Source: Coprobacter tertius (GTDB taxonomy: Bacteria; Bacteroidota; Bacteroidia; Bacteroidales; Coprobacteraceae). Taken from it: 64,000 bases of DNA. Shown here in pieces: positions 55,013-63,579 of this stretch (within the stretch, counting starts at the first letter, position 1; every line of letters begins with the position of its first letter). Below the pieces are notes generated by a model that saw only the letters and a program-made list of their open reading frames with translations, was not told the origin of the DNA and searched no databases. The position numbers and the translations under genes were made by a program. The stretch covers positions 327,046 to 391,045 of the forward strand of contig NZ_JANDHW010000002.1 of NCBI RefSeq assembly GCF_024330105.1. Reading direction: 5' to 3'.

Positions 55013-55020
55013 CAAAGTTA
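55013..55020 (-). promoter_or_regulatory. -7 promoter box for the M3 peptidase gene
   Basis: The minus strand reads TAACTTTG, a perfect TAnnTTTG match, 23 bases upstream of the start at 54989. Confidence 0.55.
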
Positions 55021-55089
55021 TAAATATTCATTGTTTTCATAAAGGTTCCTTATTAATTAATATTAATTATCGACAGGCTGATAACTGTG

Positions 55090-55123
55090 TTTGAACAGAT
55101 TTGTATTATTTATTTTACTTTTG
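55090..55123 (+). promoter_or_regulatory. Promoter of the LTA synthase family gene
   Basis: TTTG (55090-55093) and TACTTTTG (55116-55123) are 22 bases apart, close to the 19-21 consensus. The start codon is 22 bases downstream. Confidence 0.55.
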
Positions 55124-55144
55124 TGAAAAAGTATATCAAAAATA

Positions 55145-56983
55145 ATGGGACAAAGATTAATTTTTTTATTAAAAATATATGCCTGGTTTTTGCTTGTATT
55201 TATTTTGCAGAAACCTTTGTTTATGATTTATCATGCAGGTCTTTATACTTCGTTCGATATGACGGATTGGCTACGGGTAATGTGGCATGGTTTGCCGCTC
55301 GACCTCTCTTTATCGGCCTATATTTTATTTATACCGGCTCTTATAGCAGTATTGTCGGTATGGATTCAAGGACGTTGGATATATTTGGCTAATCAGTTGT
55401 GGCTTATTCCGGTATGTATTGTTTCATCGGTAATATTTATTTGCGATGCAGAACTTTACAGTTATTGGGGATTTCGCATGGACGCAACTCCGCTCTTTTA
55501 TTTGAGTTCTCCGGCCGATGCTATGGCTAGTGTCCCCATGGCTGCGTTGATTTTAGTTCCTTTATGCATTATCGTTTATTTCCTACTTATTTGGTATCCT
55601 CTTTCCCGATTTGTTCTTTCACCTACAGTTCGTTGGAAATTTATTCGCAGGCGTGGGCGTGATACGGTAGTTTTGTTGCTGATCACCGCACTTTTAATTA
55701 TTCCGGCCCGTGGCGGTTTTTCTGTTTCTACGATGAACATCGGTAAAGTTTATTTCAGTCCTGAGATTTCGTTGAATCATGCCGCTATTAATCCTGTTTT
55801 CAGTTTTATGACTTCAATATCGAAAGGCCAGGATTTTAAGAAACAATACCGATATATGGATGAAGACCAGGCTGAAAAAGAGTTTGAAAGATTAAAGGGC
55901 GGAAATCCTTATACGGTTGCCGATTCTTTGTTATGGATACAAGATAAAAGGCCTAATGTACTGATGATAATCCTCGAAAGTTTTTCGGGTATTGCTATGG
56001 ATAGTCTTTATGCCGAAGCTCCTGGTGGAATTATGCCGAATCTTGACAAGCTGGCAAGTGAAGGTATTTTCTTTACTAACTTTTATGCGAATAGTTTCCG
56101 AACCGATCGGGGGCTGGTTTCTATCCTGAGCGGATATCCGGCTCAACCGACGACCTCTATCATGAAATATCCTTCGAAATCGCAGTCGTTACCGTCGATT
56201 GCCCGAACTTTGCAAAAAAACGGTTATGATACCGAGTTTTTATATGGAGGTGATGCAGACTTTACCAATATGCGATCTTATTTTATCGGTACCGGTTTTA
56301 AAAATATCGTATGTGATAAAGATTTTCCCGTGGCCGACCGACTTTCGAAGTGGGGGGCTAATGATGAGGTTACGTTTAATAAACTCAGAAGCTTGATCGC
56401 TAATCAGAAAGAACGTCCTTATATGAAAGCTTTTTTGACGATTAGTAGTCATGAACCTTTCGATGTACCGTATCATAAATTTAAAGATCCTTATCTGAAT
56501 TCGGTCGCATATACCGATAGCTGTATCGGAGTGTTTATCGACGATTTGAAAAAAACACCCGAATGGAAAAATACATTAGTAATTTTTGTGCCCGATCATG
56601 CTATGCGTTATCCTGTCGGAATTCAGGAATCGGATATTTTACGTCATTATATCCCTATGATATGGACGGGTGGTGCTGTTAGTAAACCTCGTGTAGTTAG
56701 TGAATACGGTTCTCAAATAGATATTGCTGCGACATTACTCGGACAACTCGGATTACCTTACGATGACTTTACGTTCAGCAAAAATATGGCCGATCCGGTT
56801 CAACGGAAATTCGCTTATTATACTTTTAAAGACGGCTTCGGTTTCCTTGATGCCGATAATCAGGTCATTTATGATAATGAAGCCGGAAAAGCAATCTTCT
56901 TGAAAGGAGCCAATGCAAGCGCAAGCGAATTGGCGGGCAAAGCTTTTCTCCAGAAATTATACGATGATTTGGGTAGCCGTTGA
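55145..56983 (+). CDS. LTA synthase family sulfatase-fold protein
   Basis: The 612-residue protein has about five transmembrane helices (roughly 5-28, 50-72, 80-100, 128-150, 172-188), followed by a periplasmic catalytic domain of the lipoteichoic acid synthase / phosphoglycerol transferase type. Metal and nucleophile sites are PNVLMIILESF (Glu278), NSFRTDRGLVSIL with the probable nucleophile Thr320, SSHEPFDVPYH and FVPDHAMRYP. Gram-negative members are better known as phosphoethanolamine or phosphoglycerol transferases acting on lipids or glycans. The substrate here is unknown. Its 3' end converges on the TPR gene 10 bases away. Confidence 0.88.
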   Translation: MGQRLIFLLKIYAWFLLVFILQKPLFMIYHAGLYTSFDMTDWLRVMWHGLPLDLSLSAYILFIPALIAVLSVWIQGRWIYLANQLWLIPVCIVSSVIFICDAELYSYWGFRMDATPLFYLSSPADAMASVPMAALILVPLCIIVYFLLIWYPLSRFVLSPTVRWKFIRRRGRDTVVLLLITALLIIPARGGFSVSTMNIGKVYFSPEISLNHAAINPVFSFMTSISKGQDFKKQYRYMDEDQAEKEFERLKGGNPYTVADSLLWIQDKRPNVLMIILESFSGIAMDSLYAEAPGGIMPNLDKLASEGIFFTNFYANSFRTDRGLVSILSGYPAQPTTSIMKYPSKSQSLPSIARTLQKNGYDTEFLYGGDADFTNMRSYFIGTGFKNIVCDKDFPVADRLSKWGANDEVTFNKLRSLIANQKERPYMKAFLTISSHEPFDVPYHKFKDPYLNSVAYTDSCIGVFIDDLKKTPEWKNTLVIFVPDHAMRYPVGIQESDILRHYIPMIWTGGAVSKPRVVSEYGSQIDIAATLLGQLGLPYDDFTFSKNMADPVQRKFAYYTFKDGFGFLDADNQVIYDNEAGKAIFLKGANASASELAGKAFLQKLYDDLGSR

Positions 56984-56993
56984 CCCGTATCTT

Positions 56994-59216
56994 TTAGTCG
57001 GTAATACTGTACATGAGTTGATCGAGTAAAATGGGAATATCGTTGGAAGATATTCCCGCATCGATAAGTTCAGGTGTATCTTGTTTGAAATTTTGCATAA
57101 ATTTTTTCATATCACCGTCTTCGAGGGTGATCGAATTTCGGTAATATTCAATTGCCTTACGTATATTTCCCAATGCGAATTCTACATGTCCGGCATTCAT
57201 AAAATCGAGTGCTGAAGGCTTGTCTTCGAGTATCTTTTCGTAATAGCGGCGTGCTTGCTCACTTTTTCCGATAAGGAATGAACACCATGCAATCGGACGC
57301 CATGCCTTCGTACTTTTCGGGTCGAGATAATCGACTTTAAAGTAATGCCTCAAAGCAGCCCCGTAATCTTTTTGTTCAAGGTAACAGTGCCCTATGTTGA
57401 GTTCTACCGATAAATTGTCGGGGCGAAGCTTCTCTACCCGGTGATAGTATTCGAGAGCCATCTCGGGTTTCTTAAGATTGCGGTAACATTGTGCGATGCG
57501 TCGTAATGTCCAAACACTGTCGGGATGAATCATTTCTGCCTTTAGATAAGCTTCGAGCGCTTTTTCGTGGTCGCCGATCATTTGCAAACAATATCCTGTT
57601 TTTTGATATAATTCGCTGCTTGATTGTTGTTTTTCAGCCAGTATGTTGAATATTTCGAGAGCGTCGGTATAATAATCTTTTCTGAAATATAACTCCCCGA
57701 TGAGCCGTAAGCTTTCTTCTCCTGAAAAAATCGATTCGAGTATGGGAACATGCAGCAAATTAAGATCGGTAGCAAATGGGTCGGAAAATTCGTTTTTCCG
57801 GGGAAAAAGCTTAAAGAACCGGTAAAGGTCCTGTAAATATTGATTAGAAATATTTTCGCCCTTTTTATTAGCTGTGAGCATTGCTTCTTCCTTTTCGATG
57901 TTTTCCATTTCGGAACCTTCGTTGCTGAATTGGGATATCATCATTTTTCGCTGGGCATCAGGTACCTGTGTAAGGCTCAAACAAAATGAGTATTTGTCTG
58001 AGTTGCAAAGAAAACGAGATGATGTTATTATGCTTTTAAAACTAACGCTTCCTTCTCCACTGTTAAAAATATTCCGTAGAGATGTATGATCGGTCGAAAA
58101 AGGAAGTAACCAGTTCCCGGCTTCCGAGAAAAAAGGAAATGATTTCAGATTAGAAAATGTACTCATGAAGACATCAGCTCCTTCCATCTGTAAATTGCTT
58201 AATTCTTTCAATTTGTCGGTAATCCCTGCCTCATCGAGTATTTCTTGCCATTCGGGATTTTTTTCCAGTGAATTTATATCGCTCATCAGTTCGTCAGGCT
58301 TAATTTTTTTATATAGCGACGGACTTATTTTCATCATTTCAGGTAATAGTTCCTCGGTAAATTTTCGGGAAATCCTTTCCGTTTCACGGCTTTTGATAAA
58401 TTGCAGAAAAATGTTTCTCGAATCGGTACAGAAGTTCGAATTTTCTTTTAAAGATTCTATACGTTCGGCAATCGAAGGTGTCAACGCCAGTCGCTCTTTA
58501 TACATATAAATTATGATGAGTGCACCGCATAAAGCTCTTTGCTTTATTTCTTCCGCCGGTGACGAGTAGCCGTCGAGTAAAATATGCAATTTTTTCTCAT
58601 CGTAACGGTGTAATAAATTTAATGTGAGTGCCGAAATGATAAGACAGGTCGTTTGTACCGGAAATATCTGTTCATTGATAGCATTGCCAATACTTTGATA
58701 ATCGGTTTCGTTTGTCGGATAATTTGTCATTATGGCAGTAAATAATTCGAGTCCGGTATGTTCGGTTTCTTGCTTGAGTCGGAATTTTTCTTCATCATTA
58801 TTTTCATTATCTTCCAATAAGCTGTTTAAAGACAGGTTGTTTATAGCATTATCAACTTCTTCGAAGCATCGTTGCAGATAGCCCGGAGGTTGTATATTCT
58901 GGTATCTTTTTTTACTGTAATAAAAGTCTCCCGATTCTTTTTCGAGCAAAATTTCGGTTACCAGATCTGTCAGATTGTATGTAGAAAGTACCAGCTTGTC
59001 GTATATTTTTTTTCTTTCAGGATCGTTAAACCCATCGAGCATGTAGCGTATCATGTATTTATACGACGTTTCTATTTCGTTCAGTTTATCTGAAATATGA
59101 CCATCTTGAAGAATTGCGATCAGTTCGGACAATATGCCGAATGCCTCTTTCAGTCTTCTGTCGGTAAGGAGGTTGTATATTTTTTTTTGTCTATTCTTTA
59201 TTTCTTTGGAAGTCAT
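56994..59216 (-). CDS. TPR-repeat protein
   Basis: The 740-residue protein has an N-terminal helical region of unknown fold (about 1-520) and a C-terminal TPR array (about 535-725) with about six repeats, for example YYTDALEIFNILAEKQQSSS, HEKALEAYLKAEMIHPDSVW, PEMALEYYHRVEKLRPDNLS and GNIRKAIEYYRNSITLEDG. There is no signal peptide or transmembrane segment, so it should be cytosolic. It is a scaffold type, and its partner is unknown. It stands alone and converges on the LTA synthase family gene. Confidence 0.85.
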   Translation of the reverse strand: MTSKEIKNRQKKIYNLLTDRRLKEAFGILSELIAILQDGHISDKLNEIETSYKYMIRYMLDGFNDPERKKIYDKLVLSTYNLTDLVTEILLEKESGDFYYSKKRYQNIQPPGYLQRCFEEVDNAINNLSLNSLLEDNENNDEEKFRLKQETEHTGLELFTAIMTNYPTNETDYQSIGNAINEQIFPVQTTCLIISALTLNLLHRYDEKKLHILLDGYSSPAEEIKQRALCGALIIIYMYKERLALTPSIAERIESLKENSNFCTDSRNIFLQFIKSRETERISRKFTEELLPEMMKISPSLYKKIKPDELMSDINSLEKNPEWQEILDEAGITDKLKELSNLQMEGADVFMSTFSNLKSFPFFSEAGNWLLPFSTDHTSLRNIFNSGEGSVSFKSIITSSRFLCNSDKYSFCLSLTQVPDAQRKMMISQFSNEGSEMENIEKEEAMLTANKKGENISNQYLQDLYRFFKLFPRKNEFSDPFATDLNLLHVPILESIFSGEESLRLIGELYFRKDYYTDALEIFNILAEKQQSSSELYQKTGYCLQMIGDHEKALEAYLKAEMIHPDSVWTLRRIAQCYRNLKKPEMALEYYHRVEKLRPDNLSVELNIGHCYLEQKDYGAALRHYFKVDYLDPKSTKAWRPIAWCSFLIGKSEQARRYYEKILEDKPSALDFMNAGHVEFALGNIRKAIEYYRNSITLEDGDMKKFMQNFKQDTPELIDAGISSNDIPILLDQLMYSITD

Positions 59217-60003
59217 ACGGATAAGTTTATTATGCGTGATATTTTTATGGTAATAAATGCTGTTATCACTTTAGTTTTACAACATTTACTTTTTCTATAA
59301 GTTCAAATAATATGCCAAACTTCTGCAAGTTAACAAAATTTTTTTCATGTAGAATAGGAGATAGAATAAAAGTTATTTTAAATGCATATCAGATACATAT
59401 ATTGTGAAACCGGTGCGTATGAAGAATTTTTTTTTTAATAAGTCTAATAGGGATTACCGGATAATGTCTGTCAACTTAAAACTATTGGAATGACCGTTTT
59501 TTTAATCTATATAAAAGTAATAATGGACTATATATGTCGAAAAATATATTAATAAAATAGTTAAAATTTTTATTTAATCGATATTTTTATTTATTTTGTG
59601 AATAATGATGAATATTTAAAATTATTGGCTTAAAGGTGATGTATTCCTTACAATAGGATTTAGGAGGGTAATTGTTGATTAATTGCTTTTTACGGGAAAA
59701 TACTTTGGCGTTTTCTTTTTTACATGATTAATTTTTTTGCCTAACCTTTTATATTGTTTTTGCATATGGTATGCAATAGATGCGCAGGGACACTTTGTAA
59801 ATAGCGGTATAGAATTGTTGCTATGGATATTTTTGCTATAGGTTATCAGCATTATTTTAATATGTATCGTGAGTATGATTTTAGCCCGTTATTTTTAGAA
59901 AGATAATTATCTAAAGACGCTGTTTATCAATATTATACTATTAATTTTCTGTTATATATTATTTACTTTAATTACAGGTGATATTATTTAATTAATTATA
60001 TTT
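59217..60003. other. AT-rich region before the capsule locus
   Basis: About 790 bases with very low GC separate the TPR gene from an orphan lipoprotein gene. No gene, clean TAnnTTTG box with -33 partner, or strong hairpin was found. A 27-codon frame at 59823-59906 has no supporting feature. The composition suggests acquired or non-coding DNA next to the capsule locus. Confidence 0.4.
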
Positions 60004-60933
60004 ATGAGAAATACAGATAATAAGCATTATATTTTAATGAATAGAGCTGTGAAGGTGGGGAAAAGATTGAAATTGGTGAGTTTAATTATTATTTTTCCGA
60101 TTTTTTTTATAGCGTGTAAAAAAGAAGAAATAAAATATGAAAAATTGTATATGAAAGGGTGGGGAATTTATGATGAATTATTTTCGGAATATATATCGGA
60201 ATATGAAAAAATCGATTGTAGGCGTTGCTCTCCTGGAGATACTCTCAAGTTTGCCGGATTAAAAAATGATCATTTATGGATGTGCATGATCGAGAGGAAT
60301 GGAAAGAAGAAATTGTTTGAATGGGAGGATTCTGATGTAACAGAAAAAAATCAAAAGAAATTTCTTTATAACGGTGAGTATGGAGAATATATTTTGAATG
60401 GGGTAAAAATAAGTAATCTCTCTAAAAAGGATAACGGTTTTATAGCGATTGTTATTTTTTGTGATAAGGATGAAAATACGTGTTTTCCGTCGCCTTGTAT
60501 TTTTTATAATGGGACAAGTGAAAAGAAAGTCTCTTATACGGGTGGAGGTGTCCTTAATTGGTATGAAGGTACATTTTTTTTATCGGGATGTTGTTACGAT
60601 AATGATGGTGATCTTATCTATGATACTTACGATCAGGGAAAAGAGAATAAAACGATATTACCCCATCAGAGAATAATCCCGGTTTCTTTAGAAGATGGAA
60701 TATTTGTGTATCCCGGAGATATGTCCCGATATAATTATAAAGAGCAGAAATTTATTTGGAAATCTTTTTTGAAAAGTCCTTTTCCTCTTTATGGATATAG
60801 GCAGAATTTAACGATTCTCGATCAAAGTACATCGGAGTGGAAGTTAAAGCTGACAGTGACTTTTGAAGACAATTCACAAAGTTTTTTTGTATATACTGTG
60901 AATATCGATACCGGCTTAGTTTTAGAGCAATAA
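60004..60933 (+). CDS. Putative lipoprotein of unknown function, low GC
   Basis: The 309-residue protein has an N-terminal signal with a lipobox-like FFIAC at about residue 38, after LVSLIIIFPIFF. The mature part (about 39-309) is rich in charged residues and Cys (CRRCSPGD, DENTCFPSPC, SGCCYDNDGD), which may form disulfide bonds. I do not recognise a family. The ATG at 60040 (MNRAVKVG) is an alternative start with a shorter leader. Low GC, isolation and position next to a recombinase suggest it was acquired with the capsule region. A terminator follows at 61007-61040. Confidence 0.65.
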   Translation: MRNTDNKHYILMNRAVKVGKRLKLVSLIIIFPIFFIACKKEEIKYEKLYMKGWGIYDELFSEYISEYEKIDCRRCSPGDTLKFAGLKNDHLWMCMIERNGKKKLFEWEDSDVTEKNQKKFLYNGEYGEYILNGVKISNLSKKDNGFIAIVIFCDKDENTCFPSPCIFYNGTSEKKVSYTGGGVLNWYEGTFFLSGCCYDNDGDLIYDTYDQGKENKTILPHQRIIPVSLEDGIFVYPGDMSRYNYKEQKFIWKSFLKSPFPLYGYRQNLTILDQSTSEWKLKLTVTFEDNSQSFFVYTVNIDTGLVLEQ

Positions 60934-61006
60934 ATGTCGTTATTGTTTTAGAATTTTCAATAGATTATAATCCGATTGAATTTTATTGGAGATGTCCGAA
61001 AAATTA

Positions 61007-61040
61007 AAAGAATGGGAAATGAAGAATTTTCCGTTCTTTT
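61007..61040 (+). terminator. Terminator after the low-GC lipoprotein gene
   Basis: AAAGAATGGGAAAT (61007-61020) and AATTTTCCGTTCTTT pair with several mismatches and G-U pairs, followed by a T-rich run. It separates the lipoprotein gene from the recombinase gene. Confidence 0.55.
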
Positions 61041-61085
61041 TTTGTTTTTTCAACCTAAAAAAATAGGATAATAATTAATGAAAGT

Positions 61086-62303
61086 ATGATGATTGTAGAA
61101 GTGGAATTCCGGAAATTTTCCGGTCAGAGTAAAGAGGGGAGTATTTATTATTTAGTAAAGCATGAGCAATTTCATTTACGAATGAAATCAAATTATGTGC
61201 TTTTTGAAAACGAATGGGATAATGAAATACGGGATATTATTATCGATGCGGGTGAACGTAAGGATTATATCGGAAAAATACGTTGCTTTGTAATAGCTGA
61301 AAGGGATCTTCTCGAAAAAATTGTTTGCCGATTTATCGAGAATAAGAGTAGATATACTGTTGATGATGTTTATCGTGAATATAACAGATTATTATCTGAA
61401 ATGTCTTTTTTTTCATTTATAGACGGATGTATTTCTGTATTGAGGACTGAAGGGCATTGGGGTACAGCCCAAAATTATATGAGAGCAAGAAATAGTTTTA
61501 TCGAATTTATAGGTTGCGATATGCTCCCGTTTACCGCAATTACCGGGGAATTGATGGTAATATACGATAGGTGGCTCAGAAAAAAAGAGGTTTCCCGTAA
61601 TTCTCGTTCGTTTTATATGCGTCAACTTCGTTCGGTATATAATAAAGCCGTAAATCTTGGGTTAACCACTCAACATTTCCCTTTTAAATCGGTATATACC
61701 GGTATAGATAAAACAAGAAAAAGGGCTGTAGAAGAATCGGTTATTAAAAGGCTTATCAGGCTTAATCTTTCCTGTTGCTCTTCTTTGTCATTTACAAGAG
61801 ACTTGTTTTTGTTTAGTTTCTATATGCGGGGAATTGCTTTTGTCGATATGGCCTTTCTTAAAAAGAGTAATGTTCGAAATGGTTTTATACGTTATACGCG
61901 TAGAAAAACGGGTTGTCTTATGGAGGTAAAACTTGAGGATTGTATGAAAGAAATTTTAGAACGTTATGCCCATAAAGTTTCTTATTCTGAATATTTGTTA
62001 CCTATTATTACCGAAAAAGACGAGGATAAAGCATATAAACAGTATCAGAATAAAAGGAGTTATTATAATAAACAGTTGAAAAAATTATCGGATATGCTTT
62101 GTCTTGAAATCCCGTTAACATCATACGTAGCCCGACATACATGGGCTACAATTGCCCGTAATATGAATATATCTTTGTCTGTTATCAGTGCAGGCATGGG
62201 ACATACATCGGAAACGATGACTAAAATATATTTGGCTTCTTTGGATGCTTCTATGATCGATAATGCAAATTCGAGAATACTTTCTTGTCTCGAATGTATA
62301 TGA
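61086..62303 (+). CDS. Tyrosine recombinase, candidate invertase of the capsule promoter
   Basis: The 405-residue integrase-family protein has a core-binding domain (about 105-205, FIDGCISVLRTEGHWGTAQN) and a catalytic domain with the residues R248 (FYMRGIAFVDM), K274 (RRKTG), R350 in SYVARHTWAT, H373 (GMGHTS) and nucleophile Y382 (KIYLAS). The first His of the HxxR motif is Tyr347, a variant common in Bacteroidales. An additional N-terminal SAM-like region (about 1-90) precedes. It lies just upstream of the inverted repeats at 62355-62771 and faces the capsule genes. It probably flips that promoter segment; general site-specific integration is the alternative. The ATG at 61089 is an alternative start. 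Confidence 0.88.
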   Translation: MMIVEVEFRKFSGQSKEGSIYYLVKHEQFHLRMKSNYVLFENEWDNEIRDIIIDAGERKDYIGKIRCFVIAERDLLEKIVCRFIENKSRYTVDDVYREYNRLLSEMSFFSFIDGCISVLRTEGHWGTAQNYMRARNSFIEFIGCDMLPFTAITGELMVIYDRWLRKKEVSRNSRSFYMRQLRSVYNKAVNLGLTTQHFPFKSVYTGIDKTRKRAVEESVIKRLIRLNLSCCSSLSFTRDLFLFSFYMRGIAFVDMAFLKKSNVRNGFIRYTRRKTGCLMEVKLEDCMKEILERYAHKVSYSEYLLPIITEKDEDKAYKQYQNKRSYYNKQLKKLSDMLCLEIPLTSYVARHTWATIARNMNISLSVISAGMGHTSETMTKIYLASLDASMIDNANSRILSCLECI

Positions 62304-62354
62304 ATTTTTTATTGTGTAAGTAGGTAATTTTCGAAAAACGGTAGATCAAGGATA

Positions 62355-62379
62355 TCCTCTTTCTATTACAGAAACAGGA
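62355..62379 (+). repeat. Left inverted repeat of the capsule promoter switch
   Basis: This 25-bp arm pairs with 62747-62771 in inverted orientation with 2 mismatches and a perfect 17-bp core (CTTTCTATTACAGAAAC at 62359-62375). It is the likely recombination site of the adjacent tyrosine recombinase. Confidence 0.8.
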
Positions 62380-62746
62380 CATAATCATTTACACTGAATA
62401 AAGGTATGGTATTATCATGATTATTTATCAGTCAACATTTTAATATAATTGTTCCTTAATAATTAATGACACTTTAATTTATTTATAAATTCAAATACAA
62501 AATATTTCCTTCTTTCATAAATTCAGGTATAAAATTGAAAACGTATCAAATTTAAATCTAATATATAAGCATATTACACAGTTATATTTATACTTATAAT
62601 TATATAAATAACCACCTGTTTTAAAAACGAAAAGCATAATATTTATAATCAGTGAGATATAAACAAATGAAAAAAATCTATACATAATATTTCGCTTTTA
62701 TAACAACAATAAATACAAATATTTATATCTTTGTGACGGTTTCAGT
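62380..62746 (+). other. Invertible promoter segment, ON orientation
   Basis: A 367-bp AT-rich segment with no reading frame lies between the inverted repeats. It holds a single clear promoter box, TATCTTTG at 62726-62733, directed at upxY. Inversion would turn the promoter toward the recombinase gene end, silencing the capsule operon. No outward promoter box was seen at its left end. This layout matches the phase-variable capsule promoters known in Bacteroides. Confidence 0.75.
62726..62733 (+). promoter_or_regulatory. -7 box of the invertible capsule promoter
   Basis: TATCTTTG matches TAnnTTTG exactly, 13 bases before the right inverted repeat and pointing at upxY. The -33 region carries only TTTTA (62696-62700), so the promoter may be weak or factor-dependent. 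Confidence 0.65.
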
Positions 62747-62771
62747 TCCCGTTTCTGTAATAGAAAGGGGA
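62747..62771 (-). repeat. Right inverted repeat of the capsule promoter switch
   Basis: This is the reverse complement of 62355-62379 with 2 mismatches; the core GTTTCTGTAATAGAAAG is at 62751-62767. It lies inside the predicted upxY leader transcript, so the site itself is transcribed when the switch is ON. Confidence 0.8.
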
Positions 62772-62773
62772 AT

Positions 62774-62841
62774 TCGAGTTGAAATATTATTGTAAATCAG
62801 GCAACCGAAACTCGATTGACCGGAAAAATAATTTTTCCGGT
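62774..62841 (+). other. Structured leader upstream of upxY
   Basis: Two hairpins are visible. One pairs TCGAGTT (62774-62780) with AACTCGA (62810-62816). The other pairs ACCGGAAAAA (62819-62828) with TTTTTCCGGT (62832-62841). The second has a 3-base loop and no T run after it, so it is not a classic terminator. Such a leader is where UpxY-type NusG homologues are known to act. Confidence 0.5.
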
Positions 62842-62885
62842 GTCCCCGAGGAATGTTCTTTTGGGTAGGTTTTATTTGATATGGC

Positions 62886-63428
62886 ATGGTGCAAAGTTCC
62901 GAAATATTCTGGTTTCCATTGCGGGTAACTTATAGCCGGGAGATGAAATTTAAAGAATATCTTGATTCTGTCGGAATCGAAAACTTTGTTCCGATGCATT
63001 ATGAAGATAGGGAGATTAACGGTCAGAAACATAGAAAATTGGTACCGGTAATACATAATCTCATTTTTGTACATGCTGCGAAATCTGATATCGATATTAT
63101 AAAATCAGATACCTTATCGGCTTTTCCCATTCGCTATATAATGAAATATAAAAGTAGCGAGCCTTTGGTTATTCCCGATCGGCAAATGCAGGATTTTATT
63201 GCTGTTGCCGGAACTTATGATGAACAATTGATGTATCTTACCCCTACCGAAGTTTCTGTGAAGAAAGGCGACCGGGTACGTATTAAAGGGGGAATATGGG
63301 AAGGTGTAGAGGGTCGGTTTGTACGTATTAAACGTGGATTGCGGGTTGTTGTTGCTATAGAAGGAGTGATGGCAGTCGCTACTGCGAGTTTACATCCGTC
63401 TTTGGTAGAGGTTATAGAGCGGATGTAA
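62886..63428 (+). CDS. upxY: UpxY-family capsule transcription antiterminator
   Basis: The 180-residue NusG-like protein has the family start FWFPLRVTYSREMKFKEYLD (NGN domain), then GIENFVPMHYEDREING, a VIHNLIFVHA segment and a C-terminal KOW domain (VKKGDRVRIKGGIWEGVEGR, VAIEGVMAVATASLHPSLVE). UpxY proteins prevent early termination in the leader of their own capsule operon. The ATG at 62886 is used; an ATG at 62881 is out of frame. The gene is driven from the invertible promoter. A upxZ gene, which usually follows and blocks other UpxY proteins, is not present before the next gene. Confidence 0.92.
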   Translation: MVQSSEIFWFPLRVTYSREMKFKEYLDSVGIENFVPMHYEDREINGQKHRKLVPVIHNLIFVHAAKSDIDIIKSDTLSAFPIRYIMKYKSSEPLVIPDRQMQDFIAVAGTYDEQLMYLTPTEVSVKKGDRVRIKGGIWEGVEGRFVRIKRGLRVVVAIEGVMAVATASLHPSLVEVIERM

Positions 63429-63579
63429 TTTTTATTCGATGCCCGGATGAGGTATCGGTTATATTTATTGGAATATTATAAAGGTGTAAAAAATCTTCCT
63501 CATTAAAATAGGCATATTTTGTCCGATCAAATCGATATCGGTATTTGAATGTGCCGGGTTATATGAAAATCAAAAAAAC

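Noticed and set aside
59823..59906. 27-codon frame MDIFAIGYQHYF... in the AT-rich region
   Set aside because: No promoter box, ribosome binding site or family signal; short AT-rich frames are expected by chance.
61086..62303. Tyrosine recombinase as integrase of a prophage containing the tail/lysozyme cassette
   Set aside because: It is over 8 kb away with unrelated housekeeping genes between, and it sits next to inverted repeats and upxY, which fits a capsule promoter invertase better.
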